The notes under the pieces: generated by a model | What the model saw: the letters and a program-made list of their open reading frames with translations, nothing else | The model's database searches: none | Told to the model about the DNA's origin: nothing | In this document: piece after piece, positions 12,531 to 22,714 of the stretch | How positions within the stretch are numbered: the stretch's first letter is position 1 | Layout of the letters: the number at the start of each line of letters is the position of its first letter | Translations under genes and position numbers: made by a program | NCBI RefSeq assembly: GCF_003576645.1 | Contig: NC_044916.1 | Coordinates: 17,442,099-17,506,098, forward strand | Length of the DNA: 64,000 nucleotides | Reading direction: 5' to 3' | Origin: Ipomoea triloba | Lineage: Eukaryota; Streptophyta; Magnoliopsida; Solanales; Convolvulaceae

Positions 12531-12884
12531 TTAAATAAAAGAATTGACAATACTTACTTTTGATTTTCTTTTCATATCATATAAGTTACCCAACCAGTCA
12601 CTTCCACAAAGTAGCATTTGAACAGTATCGGTCTCCAAAGATGCTCGACATGTATCAATAACCCTACCACCAGCACTAAATGTGGACTCTAAAGCATCTG
12701 TTGTGATTGGAATTGATAAGATTTCACATGCCATTTTGGATAATACTCTAAACTTCAAGTTCATCCCCTTCCACCAATCCAATGCATTAAATTTAGTAGA
12801 ATCTCCTTCACAAATATAAACACCCTCCTGTAAATAAGTATCTAATTCATACTTCACATGTTGGACGGTATCAACATTTCTCAC
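12531..12884 (-). pseudogene. hAT transposase C-terminal dimerisation domain
   Basis: A 117-residue frame with the hAT family C-terminal signature: FNALDWWKGMNLKFRVLSKM, then ILSIPITTDALESTFSAGGR and RASLETDTVQMLLCG. This domain lets hAT transposases dimerise. The residues upstream (12885-13030 on the plus strand) hold further transposase-like sequence in a shifted frame (for example VLLPFGKGRD), ending where the viral segment starts. It belongs to the same gene as 17595-18896. Confidence 0.88.
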
Positions 12885-13084
12885 AAACTTCTCAAATTTT
12901 GCTCTCCCAGTTTCAATAGCCAGTCCCTTCCCTTTCCAAATGGAAGTAACACCTTTTTTTTAGAAGTATTCATTGCTTGAGAATCATTTTCCATTGATTG
13001 GTTTGAAGCTGTTGCACGTTTATCCAAATTGTGTGGGGGAAGGCTAGTTAGATTCGTAGGAGTATAAGGGATTTCTTTTTATGG

Positions 13085-13760
13085 ATTATGTAAATAAATT
13101 GGTTAGTATTCTATACCTTAAGGTTTCTAACCATATAATTTGTATTTCAATAGTTTCCATTTGTTGGGCAAATTAATCTATTTGTTGAGTTTCTTCTCTT
13201 AGATTTGCTTCTATTTTTGTTGGTTCTATTTTTTTAATTTCTGTATTAGTTTCTTTTATTTCTTGGGAAAATTTATGGATTATTTTTTAATATTTATCTT
13301 GATTCTTGTTGTGTACTTCTTTAAGAATTTCATGAGTCATTTTTATTTCTACTAAGGCTTATTTATTTATTTTTATTGCTCTATCGAGTGTTTTAATAAG
13401 TTTTCCAACTCTAAATTTATCCTTACTACTCATGATTTTAATATGGGTATTCCAAATTCTTAAATCTTTCTGTAATACGTGTTAATACTAGTCTTCTTTG
13501 TTCTGCTGCTAGTTTTTCAAGTTCTACTATCTTTTTATCTAGTTTGTTTACATTGTTTATTGTTTGTTTACATTTATCATAATGATAGTTTTTTCCTCTC
13601 TCATTTTCACAAAATATATATTTAGTTCTAGGGTAATTACCTACCTTATACCAATCTCTTTTTTCCTGCTCTAATTTATTTTTATTATTAATAATTTTAT
13701 TCCATTCATTAGTGAAATTATTAGAATTATTACTAGTTGAAGCTTCTCAATTATACTCCA
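13085..13760 (-). pseudogene. Decayed 5' coding region(s) of the caulimovirid
   Basis: On the minus strand, 13760 down to about 13450 reads as a lysine- and glutamate-rich coiled-coil-like frame (for example KLDKKIVELEKLAAEQRR) ending at a stop. A second frame follows within a few bases, starting MSSKDKFRVGKLIKTL, but it is interrupted by a TAA after about 20 residues and contains more stops towards 13085. Two short frames after the intergenic region recall the small first genes of several caulimovirid genera. I cannot assign their function. Confidence 0.45.
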
Positions 13761-13824
13761 TATTAATATTTCCAAAATCTTCTTAAACCTTGAAAAAGGT
13801 GGATAAGTTACTAATTTTCTTTTA

Positions 13825-14344
13825 GAGTTAATTCCAGCAATGGTCCTCCGACTATGTTAATTTTCCAAAATTAGTCCTCGACTTTTAATTTGGACAATTT
13901 AGGTCCCTTGACTTTCAAATTCTTTCCAATGTTGGTCCTTTCGTCAAATTTTGGTTAAGTTGAGGTCAAATGAATGGGTAAATTGTCTGTTCACCTATTT
14001 AGTGTATTATTACTCGTATTTCTCTTGTCATATATGCTGTATATATGAATATAATATCAGTCGAAGTCTCAATTGAAGTCATATAATCTCAGTCGAAGTC
14101 TCTTCGACTGAGATTATATTCATATATATACCGTATAGGACAAGAGAAATACGAGTAATAATACACTATACAGGTGAACGGACAATTTTACCCCTTCATT
14201 TGACTTCAACTTAACCAAAAATTGACGAAAGGACCAACATTGGAAAAAATTTGAAAGTCAAGGGACTTAAATTGTCCAAATTAAAAGTCGAGGACTAATT
14301 TTGGAAAATCAACATAGTCGGAGGACCATTACTGGAATTAACTC
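13825..14344. mobile_element. Long-TIR foldback MITE, probably Mutator-like
   Basis: The ends are gagttaattccagcaatgg and its near-perfect complement, and the two arms stay complementary for roughly 200 bp each, so the element would fold into one long hairpin. It has no coding capacity. Mutator-type MITEs commonly have such long inverted arms. The flanks are T-rich and too simple to give a sure target-site duplication. It lies inside the viral segment, between the promoter region and the first viral frame, so it inserted after the virus. Confidence 0.85.
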
Positions 14345-15543
14345 TTTTATTTAATGCACTCAAGAATTTAATATGGCAAATAATATGAACAAATATTATA
14401 AGGAAAGCACAAATCATTTTGAAAGTAAGCATCATTGAGTTTAAATATCTATAACCTCCCATCAATTTCTAAACAACATACCCCTTCAGATATTACTCTT
14501 AAAAATCATTAAACAAAGTCACCTTAGCTCATACCTTGTATAGACGTCTCAAGTCACCGGATACTCAACCCTTCCTGCCCTTCTGCTCCTTTGACTTTTC
14601 ACTCATCACTACGGGATATAGGCTAGAAGCTAGGAGTCCTCCACGGATCTTCTTGATATTTCTACACAATATATCAAGCTTTTGCCAACTGTTGTTTACT
14701 AATTTTTCCTAGAGTTTTTCTCTTCTTTGGGTAGTATGTTTATACTCTTGAAGGTTGGTTATAGAAGAAAGAAAGTTTAGAAGGTCATAAGGAAACACAA
14801 GAACTTGAACTTAACTGATAACTTTTCTGATAATTTAATTTCACAAAGAGGTTCCTTATATAGAAAACCTCGTAGGAAACTTACAAAGTTTTTACAATTC
14901 CTAAGAGATAACTATTACAAGAAAAATCTTCAAACTTAGCTAACAAGTTACACAAAGTCTTCAAACTAGTACACACTTAGTACAATAATACAAGATCTAA
15001 GTTATTACATCAAGTACAATAAGATAACTACTAAGTACAATAAGATAAGACCTAATAAAGTCTCTTTATTTTTGCTATCTTACATTTTTGTCTTCTAGCA
15101 TTTTTGTCTTCTTGCTCCATTGTTGATAAGGGATTCTTTCTTGATCTTCTTTTTGCTACCATTTGACAATAATATTTTGCCACTAATCTTTGGTTGAAAT
15201 TTATTTCTTCTCTTGGGATTTTTCCTTTAATTCTTGCTAATACTGAGATAATACAATGATAATACTCCTGAATTTTTCGTCAGGACAGATCTTCCTTGAT
15301 AATATTCTGCTAATACATCCATTGGACCAGATAATACACCACTTGGGCTAGAGAACCTTGATAATATTTTGGTGCCATAATACGCCATTACTAGGCCATG
15401 ATAATATTTTGAAAATAATATGTTAATACGCCCATTGGGCCAGAGAGCCGTTGGCTTACTGTAGTTTTTAGGCTACATTGGGCCAGTTAATAGCTAATAA
15501 TTGATAGTACACCTGATATTACATCAGGCCAGTTAATACTTCT
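14345..15543 (-). other. Intergenic region of the caulimovirid segment
   Basis: About 1.2 kb without a coding frame between the TAV-like gene and the small 5' frames, the normal place of the promoter and leader of pregenomic RNA. The part at 15080-15540 has many gataat-type repeats. The minus-strand TATA motif at 14854-14863 is the clearest signal. I did not find a Met-tRNA primer site in it. Confidence 0.6.
14854..14863 (-). promoter_or_regulatory. TATA box of a 35S-like pregenomic promoter
   Basis: The minus strand reads ctatataagg, followed by an A/C/T-rich stretch. It resembles the TATA region of caulimovirus full-length transcript promoters and lies downstream of the TAV-like frame, where that promoter is expected. 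Confidence 0.55.
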
Positions 15544-16539
15544 TCAAAATGGATCTTCAGAACTCGGGCTTGCCTTGGTTGTGACTTGCTTTTTCCTCTG
15601 CTCGATGACATTTGTATAATACTCGATAGTAACTGGATCATGCTTATGTTCTAAGTTTATTAATTTATTATGCATTTCTATTAAATATGTGGGATCACTG
15701 GTTATTACTTCATAATTTTTATAATATGAGGTGATTATTTCTTCTACTTCTCCTCCTTTACTATGTCCTACTACACAAGTTTTTTTATGTCTTAACATAT
15801 CTTCAATTCTTGATTTTAAAGTTACTACTCCCCATGCTCTTATTTGACTCATCCATTCTTGGAATTTATCTAGGGTACATGAGATTTTCATATTGCGGCT
15901 ATTATTATCTCCTTCTATTGTAGTATTTTTTCTCATTTTAAATAATTGACATATTACTATTGGTTTTCCTAAGAAGTCTGTAGATGCATAAAAAAATTGT
16001 GTTCCAAAAGTTCCACTTCCAAATGTTTCCATCATTTTTAATAGTGAGTCTCCTATTATTGTTGGTAATTTGCTTATATTATACATGCTTTCATCTACTA
16101 TTATTTTATCAATAAAACCATAAGTAAATAGTTTATATACTGTTGTAGGGTTGGCTTCTTCTGTACATAAAAATCTAGGATATTTTGTTACTTTTCCTAC
16201 TCTTAATATAGTATTATTAGACTTATATTCATAAAATTTATTAATTACTTCATAGGCTTCTATTACTTGAGAGGGGTACTTAATTTTATCTGCTATGGTG
16301 AAAGGGATTCTGTTTGTAGTGGAAGATTCTGGTTGGTTAATAAATTTTGATGAAAAAGTTTTTAGAGGATCAAATACTGCTTGTACTGGTGAATTAATAC
16401 TGGGTTCTTCTTTATATTCCTTTAATATCTTAATAAGTTCTGCACATTCTTCTAGAGTTTCTAATATTAATTCATGTTTTTTAGTAATTTCTTCTATTGT
16501 TTTCTTCATTTTTTCACTGAAACTGCTACTACTTGACAT
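15544..16539 (-). CDS. TAV/inclusion-body-like protein of an endogenous caulimovirid
   Basis: An uninterrupted 331-residue frame. The N-terminal 45 residues are serine- and then Lys/Glu-rich and probably coiled (KMKKTIEEITKKHELILETL). A central globular part includes VYKLFTYGFIDKI. The C-terminus is charged. In caulimoviruses the gene in this position, after the polymerase and before the promoter, encodes the translational transactivator and viroplasm matrix protein. The start codon overlaps the end of the polymerase frame by 11 bases, a layout that suits reinitiation. The assignment rests on position and a weak resemblance, so an unknown viral protein remains possible. Within a decayed locus, the absence of stops is notable. 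Confidence 0.6.
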   Translation of the reverse strand: MSSSSSFSEKMKKTIEEITKKHELILETLEECAELIKILKEYKEEPSINSPVQAVFDPLKTFSSKFINQPESSTTNRIPFTIADKIKYPSQVIEAYEVINKFYEYKSNNTILRVGKVTKYPRFLCTEEANPTTVYKLFTYGFIDKIIVDESMYNISKLPTIIGDSLLKMMETFGSGTFGTQFFYASTDFLGKPIVICQLFKMRKNTTIEGDNNSRNMKISCTLDKFQEWMSQIRAWGVVTLKSRIEDMLRHKKTCVVGHSKGGEVEEIITSYYKNYEVITSDPTYLIEMHNKLINLEHKHDPVTIEYYTNVIEQRKKQVTTKASPSSEDPF

Positions 16540-17384
16540 TTTTGTACCTGCTCAAAAAATCAGCTAATACATTTTTAGTTCCTGATATAGGTTTAACAAT
16601 AAAATCATAATAACAAAAGAAAGATTGCCAATATCTTCTTCTGTTTAATTCTGGTAATGGATCTATTTTATTCATAATAAAGGCTCTAACTTGAGTATTA
16701 TCTTTTCTTACTATGAATTTTACAGGTAATAAATGATAATGAAATCTTATTATTCCTAGTTTTACTGCTAATACCTCTTTCTCATTTATATGATAATTTT
16801 GTTCATTAGGCTTCCATGTTCCTGATCCATATCCACATATTAGAGATTTTTCCTTGTCTATATCTTCTTTAGTATAAGCAACTAATACTGCTCCCCATCC
16901 TATATCACTAGCATCTGTGTATAATTCTAGTTGATCATCTTTCTCTGGTAATCTTAATTTTGGTAAGGATTTTACTTTTTGTTTTATAGTTTTAATAGCA
17001 TTAGTATGTTCCTCTTTCCATTCAAATATATTAGATTTTGTAATTACATTTTGTAAGGGTTTTCTAAGTGTTGGTAAATCTTTAATATAATCTGATGCAT
17101 AATTTACTATTCCTAAGAATTGTTGTACTTCTTTTTTATTATCTAATTTTTCTTTAAAATCTTTTATTTTTGTTACTATATGTTCTTGTAATTGTAATCC
17201 TTCTCCAGAGACTATATATCCTAAATATTCAACTGTATTTTTAAATATTTCAGATTTCTTTTCAGATAATAAGATTCCATGTTTTCTAACAGTTTTAATA
17301 AATTCATTCAAATGTTCTACATGATCTTTTAGAGTATTACTATATATTAAAATATCATCTTCTAGACTTTAAGACTTAAGACAA
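16529..17384 (-). pseudogene. Caulimovirid reverse transcriptase (from active site) and RNase H
   Basis: The open frame from 17311 codes for 260 residues. Coding homology extends upstream to about 17375, where DDILIYS, the RT catalytic motif, lies directly at the break with hAT sequence. The RT thumb and connection follow (EYLGYIVSGEGLQLQ, QFLGIVNYASDYI). RNase H begins with LELYTDASDIGWGAVL and includes NEKEVLAVKLGI. It ends ADFLSRY with no integrase, as in pararetroviruses. Everything upstream of the active site (fingers, protease, coat, movement) is absent. No stop or frameshift is seen in the part present. Confidence 0.88.
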
Positions 17385-17594
17385 ATAATTTATTTGATGT
17401 TATACAGTTCAGGAAGAAACAAGTTTGCTGTTGGATATTCATAACCTATATTAAAAAAACAAATAGTTTAATTATATAACAATCATATATGATAGTTATA
17501 ATATAAAGTTTAGAACTGTATAATAATTTACCTGAGATAATTTTGGTAACTTCATTAAAATGACCAATAAAGAGCAAATCTAGTCAACCTTTTG
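17385..17594 (-). pseudogene. hAT transposase: post-stop coding tail, intron and start of next exon
   Basis: On the minus strand after the TGA at 17595, hAT-like coding continues (QKVDQICSLLVILMKL) to a GT donor near 17533. An AT-rich intron of about 90 bp follows. The next exon resumes at about 17446 with EYPTANLFLPELYNIK, a conserved hAT segment, and ends at a stop next to the viral junction. The stop at 17595-17597 replaces a residue that is usually tryptophan (GACTGGCAAAAG-like context). Confidence 0.65.
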
Positions 17595-18896
17595 TCAATC
17601 ATCATCAGAAGGCAAGTATTTGTAATTTGGATCTCGAAGTTGATACCAAGGAAATACTTTATTAAAATTCAAAGCAGATGACAGCATAGCAAACGTTGCA
17701 TTGCACCTAGTGCAACAATCTAAAATCATCTTCTTGTTCGACACTCGAAGCTGTTTGCAAATCTCATTAAAACTATGCAACCGTTGAGGTGAGGCACTAA
17801 TATACTTCACACTATCTCTAACATTTTCAATGATAGACTTAATCTTAGAAAGACCATCTTGCACAAGAATATTCAATATGTGTGCACAACAACGAACATG
17901 AAACAACTTACCATCTAGTGGCAAAGTTATATGAAAAGAAAGAGAGTCATGCAACAATCTCACAGCTGAATCATTATAAGAAGCATTATCCACCATGATT
18001 GTCCACACTTTCTCTTCAATACCCCATCCTTGTAAGCATTTGTATATTGCATCACAAACACATGTACCGGTATGCGGAGGAAGCACTTCAACAAAGTTTA
18101 GAACTCTTTTTTGCAACTTACTATCCATGTCCACAAAATGAGCAGTTATCACCATGTATTGAATGTTCTGATTTGATGTACAAATGTCAGTCGTGATACT
18201 AATTTTGTCAACTGAATTCAACAACCCTTGTACTCGTTTCTTTTCTAGCTCATAAGTTGACCAACAATCTTTTGTGGTTGTTGTTCGACCAATTCGCTCA
18301 TAATATGGACTTGCAGATTGCATGACTATGTTGAAGAGTTCATACTCAACAAAAGAAAATGGCAATTCATGAACCATTATCATGTGAGATATAACCTCCA
18401 TCATCCTTGCTTGATCATACTTCCAACTCTGAACACCACTAACACTTTTCGATTTTTGTGTCGATGGAATCACACAAATGTTCCTTTGCCCTGAAAGATG
18501 GATTCTGCGTTTTATGCAATTGTCTAAATGTCTTTTATATTGTGTGGTTGTGCCATCCTTTTGCTTTTTCAGTTTGATGTTGCAGTGATTGAATTGCACT
18601 TTTTCTTCCCCATTCTCAAGTCGCACCACTGTCATTTTTTGCCAAATAACTAATGATTTTTTCCTTTGCTTCTTCTTATAAGGTTCACAATCTCCTTCCA
18701 CTTCTTCAACTTCTCTACCATCGTCCTTTCCAACATCACCTTCCATTCCTTCCAATCCTATGATTTCCACATTTGGTGTTGGATTTGCTTCATCCATGTC
18801 AATAGGTATTGTTGAAGAACCAACACTTGGACTTGAAGGTTCATCAATTGTGTTGAAACCTTCGTAAGACATAACAATTATACATAATACAAACAA
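17595..18896 (-). pseudogene. BED-type hAT transposase, N-terminal half
   Basis: A 433-residue frame; the likely true start is MSYEGFNT at 18872. An acidic N-terminus is followed by a BED-like zinc finger (HCNIKLKKQKDGTTTQYKRH), in which the first cysteine of the CxxC pair is replaced by Phe. The RNase H-like catalytic fold follows, with the first aspartate in SITTDICTSNQNIQYM and the second in IMVDNASYNDSA. The frame stops at TGA 17595-17597, then continues with conserved sequence. It resembles plant RICESLEEPER/DAYSLEEPER-type transposases but is broken, so transposition is unlikely. Confidence 0.9.
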
Positions 18897-19949
18897 GTAA
18901 TTAAAATGTATAAAATATTCTTTCTACAATAAAGGAAGAAGAAGAAGAAGAGAATATAGAATACTACCACATTGACATAGTACAATATGCTATATTGTTC
19001 TTCTTCAACTTGTCCAATTATCCAATAAGCTAAACAAGAAAATTCAAAGAACAAATAAACACACAAATACAATGTCAAAGTGGCATAATAGTTCTAAAGT
19101 CAAGCTAAACTCAATAATATTTATCTGTACAAAACAAAAACAAAAATTAAAAATACCGTATGTGTTTCTAAAGTAGCTTCAGTGAATTCTGAAACAGCAG
19201 GCAAGGCAAGGAATCAGCGAACAACAAATATATGTGATCATGTGAATCCAAAACTGTAAATTAATAAAGAAATTCACAAATATACATTCAATGAATCACA
19301 AATATATATGTTAGAATGTAGTTACAAAAATCACAATTTTTTAAATATACTTATATACATACAATGAATCACAAATATATATGTTAGAATAATAGAATGT
19401 AGCTACAAAAATTAAAAATTCTAAAATATATTTATATATGTACAGTGGTTAGTGAATCACAAATATAAATATAAATTAGAAATTTAGAATGTAGCTACAG
19501 TGATTCACAATTCACAATTCACAATTCACAAATATGAATATATGTTAGAAACTTAGAATGTAGATACAAATATAAATATATGTGAATGAATCACAAATAT
19601 AAATATATACGTACAGTGCTCGGCAGTGGTGGAGGAGTGGTAGCTTCGACAGTGGTGGCTTCGACGTTGGTAGACGACTGGATAAGTGGTGGCTTCAGCG
19701 GTGGAAGAGTGGTGCCTTCGGCGGTGGTGGACGAGTGCTGGGCTGCTGGTTACGGGCTTACTACGGTGGTGTTGGAGTGCTAGCTACGACAGTGACGGGC
19801 GGCGGCACCTGGCAGGGAATCTGGGATGCGATGTCGAGAGGCGAGAGCTTAGAGATTAGGAAATTTGGTATTAATGGTATACCGTATGGTTAGGAATTAC
19901 GAAAAATTAAAATTGAAACCCTAGGTTGCACTAAATGACCTTAATGACC

Positions 19950-19952
<3 letters not shown>
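18897..19952 (-). other. 5' region of the hAT transposon
   Basis: Non-coding. The part at 19120-19610 is AT-rich with repeated cacaaatata blocks. At 19620-19830 it turns GC-rich with repeated gtggtggcttcg-like motifs, as in the 5' leader of the other hAT at 42280-42640. It ends in a (TA)n tract. Confidence 0.5.
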
Positions 19953-19996
<44 letters not shown>

Positions 19997-20061
19997 CATA
20001 CATATATATATATATATATGTATGTATATATATATATGTATGTATATATATATACACATAC

Positions 20062-20093
<32 letters not shown>

Positions 20094-20124
20094 ACATGTA
20101 TATGTATATATATACATACATGTA
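19953..20124. repeat. (TA)n microsatellite
   Basis: TA dinucleotides with TG/CA interruptions directly abutting the copia LTR at 20125. No gene. Confidence 0.95.
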
Positions 20125-20530
20125 TGTACTAGGAATATAGCGGAATAATGCGAAAGCGAATAATCGAAAATTGAGAATTATAGAAGTTAAATAATAGGAA
20201 AATATATAAATAACAGAATAAAGAAATTTCTAATTGGGAAAATATATATATATATATGTTGATCTCTTATAGAGATTACAAAAGAATATATATATATATA
20301 TATATATATCTATGTACGTGAGAAAGAAAAAGAAATGGATAAAGAATGAATTAAATTGATGCATTTAGAATCCAATACAAAGTTGCTATTTATATATGAA
20401 AGGAAGAGAGAAATTAGACAATTGTGTGAAGCTCCATGAATCACGCCAAATGTGCAAGAAGCATGCGACGTGGATGCAAATTGCATGGCAAGTGGAATTA
20501 ATTTGAGCCACAAATTATTATCTCCTAACA
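20125..20530 (-). repeat. 3' LTR of copia 1
   Basis: Plus strand runs from tgtactaggaatatagcgg to tatctcctaaca, about 406 bp. It matches 23115-23490 closely up to 23490. A purine-rich tract (minus strand aaggtggagat) lies just inside the element. Confidence 0.88.
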
Positions 20531-20600
20531 ATCTCCACCTTGGATCAAATTCATTGTAGAACAACTAAAACAGTCGATTGAACTCAAACATTGTTTGAAC

Positions 20601-20987
20601 TTAGCAATAGGAAGAGGCTTGGTAAGCAACCAACCACTTGGACAAGTTGACACAGGAAATAGCCTCAGAATAATAGGATGGATCGCCATCAAACTCCTGT
20701 GTAACTGAAAGTGCGTAAGCAACTAAGTGGCTTTCATCATCACTAGTAGCATACCTAGCAGGTTTTTTAATTGTCCTCCTAGGCCGATCTTGAGCAATAG
20801 AATACTCTCGCTTTTGCTCAACTAGAGGTGCGGTACTAGTAGATGCATCATCTTTAGTATTACCATAAGTGGTGTAATCTATCAATAGGCCTGAACTCAA
20901 ACTCCACCTTCTCTCCAGTACTCTGCGTATCACTTGTACTGGGAATAACACGATATTTTCCAGAAGAAAGTAGTGCATTTTCATCAC
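20601..20987 (-). pseudogene. pol: Copia 1 linker fused by deletion to the end of the polyprotein
   Basis: A 128-residue frame. After an out-of-frame start, residues from about 36 continue the region between integrase and RT (PRRTIKKPARYATSDDESHL). The frame ends AISCVNLSKWLVAYQASSYC. An overlapping frame at 20525-20722 reads TKPLPIAKFKQCLSSID, the typical last residues of a copia polyprotein. The RT and RNase H coding sequence, normally over 1 kb, is therefore gone, and the deletion joint lies near 20660. Confidence 0.75.
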
Positions 20988-21606
20988 AAGTGATATCTCG
21001 ACTTAGAATGATCTTGTGGGAATCAGGAGACCATAGACGATACCCTTTTGACTCAGAAGCATTACCAAGGAAAATGCATTTGACAGTTCTCGGGTTTAAT
21101 TTACCCGTATTGGAATGAGCATAAGCAGGACATCCAAAAACTCTTAACATAGAGTAGTCAACAGGATTACCTGACCAAACTTCCTCTGGAATTTTGAAAT
21201 CGAGGGATGAATGTGGAGACCTATTTACCAAATAGGATGCAGTAGAAACGACCTCGGCCCAAAAATCACGCCGTTTCCATAACCCAGCATTAGAGAGCAT
21301 ACAACGAGCTCTCTCTAACAAAGTCATGTTCATACGTTCGGCAACACCATTCTGCTGGGGTTTTCCAGGCAAGGTCTTGTGTCTGGCAATTCCTTGTGTT
21401 GCACAGAACTCAGTGAAATCTGACTCACAGAACTCCAAGCCATTGTCTGTCCTGAGCTTCTTGACCTTTTTCCCTGTCTGAGTCTCAACGAGAATTTTCC
21501 ACTTTTTGAAAATAGAAAATGTCTGATTTTTATGTTTCAGGAAATAGACCCAGACTTTACGAGAAAAGTCATCAATAATAGACATAAAATATCTACAGCC
21601 TCCCAT
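20860..21606 (-). pseudogene. pol: Copia 1 integrase core
   Basis: A 248-residue frame carrying the catalytic core: MSIIDDFSRKVWVYFLKHK (first Asp), KKLRTDNGLEFCESDF (second Asp) and PGKPQQNGVAERMNMTLLER (the Glu). The C-terminal part has the copia motifs LVNRSPHSSLDFKIPEEVW and VFGCPAYAHSN, and ends at SESKGYRLWSPDSHKIILSR. The last 15 residues are frameshifted. The upstream zinc-binding part of integrase is mostly lost in a frameshifted stretch near 21740. Confidence 0.9.
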
Positions 21607-21736
21607 AGACTGGACTTTAGTCGGTCCCTATAAATTAGAATGTATATATTCCAATACATCTTTGGTACGGTGTGTAGTAGTAGAGAAACTAACCCTCTTT
21701 TGTTTCCCAAAAACACAATGCTCACAAAATTTTAAT

Positions 21737-22192
21737 TTACCCGTACCCGAACCGAGGAAGCCTTTCTTGCTCAGGATATGCATGCCTTTTCTCACTCATA
21801 TGCCCCAGACGCATATGCCATAGTTGAGTGAGATCAGCATCAGACACCGATGAGGATACCGCAACTGAACCTATCACTGTACTGCCATGAAACACATACA
21901 AGCTTCTAGAACGAGAAGCTTTCATGAGAACAAGAGAGCCTTTTATAACCTTCAAAACTCCACCTTCAGCTATATACTTGCACCCCAGAGATTCCAAGGT
22001 GCCCAATGAAATCAGATTGCGTTTCAAATCAGGAATATACCGAACATTGGTAAGAGTCCTGATAACATTATCATGAGTTTTGATCTGCACACTTCCAATT
22101 CCACTAACTTTGCATTGGGTATCATTACCCAACAAGACAACCCCACCATCAACTGGTTCCAGAGAAATGAACCAGTCTTTGTGAGGACACAT
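21737..22192 (-). pseudogene. pol: Copia 1 protease and pre-integrase region
   Basis: In phase with the gag frame, but a TAG stop at 22220-22222 separates them just before the protease active site: [10 protein letters not shown] is encoded across 22190-22219. The frame continues through protease ([20 protein letters not shown]) into the pre-integrase motif [14 protein letters not shown], then is frameshifted. Confidence 0.85.
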
Positions 22193-22219
22193 GTGGAATG
22201 TACAACCAGAGTCTAGAAT

Positions 22220-22708
22220 CTACTCAGTGTTGCTCCGTTTGTCACCGGAGCTAACAGCTAACATAACATCGCCTTCTGAATCACTTTCAATAACACTAGC
22301 TTCAACAGATTTCTTCTCTCTCTCTTGCTTGTTCTTTAGTTTGAAGCATTCAGTCACATCATGACCTTGCTTCTTGCAGTACTTACAGAATTTGTTGGAC
22401 TTACGTCCTTTAGACTTGGATCTAGATTTTTTATTGCTACTCCCTATTTCAAGTGAACGACCCCTAACAGTCAAACCTTCACCTTTGTCCTCAGACTTAG
22501 TTTCTAAGTCAAATTTTTCTTTGGACAATAGGTTCGACTTAACACTGTCAAAAGTTAGGACTCCAAGAGAATTACCATACAGCATAATTTCTTTGAAATG
22601 CTTGTATGATTCAGGGAGAGAAACAAGCAATAAAATAGCACGATCCTCATCTTCAATTATGACATCAATATTTTCCAAGTCCAGTAAAATAGAATTGAAT
22701 TCATCCAA
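22220..22708 (-). pseudogene. gag: Copia 1 gag C-terminal part with zinc knuckle
   Basis: A 162-residue frame in phase with 22715-23074 and separated from it by one TAG. It holds the end of the gag domain (AILLLVSLPESYKHFKEIML), a basic serine-rich region and one CCHC zinc knuckle, CKYCKKQGHDVTEC. It ends at a TAG replacing the tryptophan expected before ILDSG. Confidence 0.88.
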
Positions 22709-22714
22709 ATGAGA

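Larger units (their letters stand above)
13050..17384 (-). mobile_element. Endogenous caulimovirid (plant pararetrovirus) segment
   Basis: On the minus strand the order is RT (from its active site), RNase H, a TAV-like frame, an intergenic region with a TATA promoter, then decayed small coding regions. This is a permuted stretch of a circular Caulimoviridae genome: the end of the polymerase gene, the intergenic region and the start of the genome. There is no integrase and there are no LTRs, as expected of an endogenous pararetrovirus. The right end truncates RT exactly at its DD motif. A Mutator-type MITE (13825-14344) inserted later. The genus is uncertain: a TAV-like gene after the polymerase would fit solendovirus-like or caulimovirus-like groups. 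Confidence 0.8.
9230..19930 (-). mobile_element. BED-type hAT transposon, disrupted by nested insertions
   Basis: The transposase N-terminal half (17595-18896) and its C-terminal dimerisation domain (12531-12884) lie on the minus strand, 4.7 kb apart. Between them is a caulimovirid segment. A solo LTR sits downstream of the C-terminus. The left end at 9230 starts tagggttgttaacgaacc and is rich in repeated gttcgtgttcg motifs, as expected of hAT subterminal regions. The right end was not found: beyond 19930 the sequence enters (TA)n. About 130 residues of the transposase middle are missing, so the viral insertion came with a deletion or later loss. Confidence 0.7.

Noticed and set aside
15544..16567. 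Antisense frame at 16295-16567
   Set aside because: It is a shadow of the TAV-like frame with no independent features.
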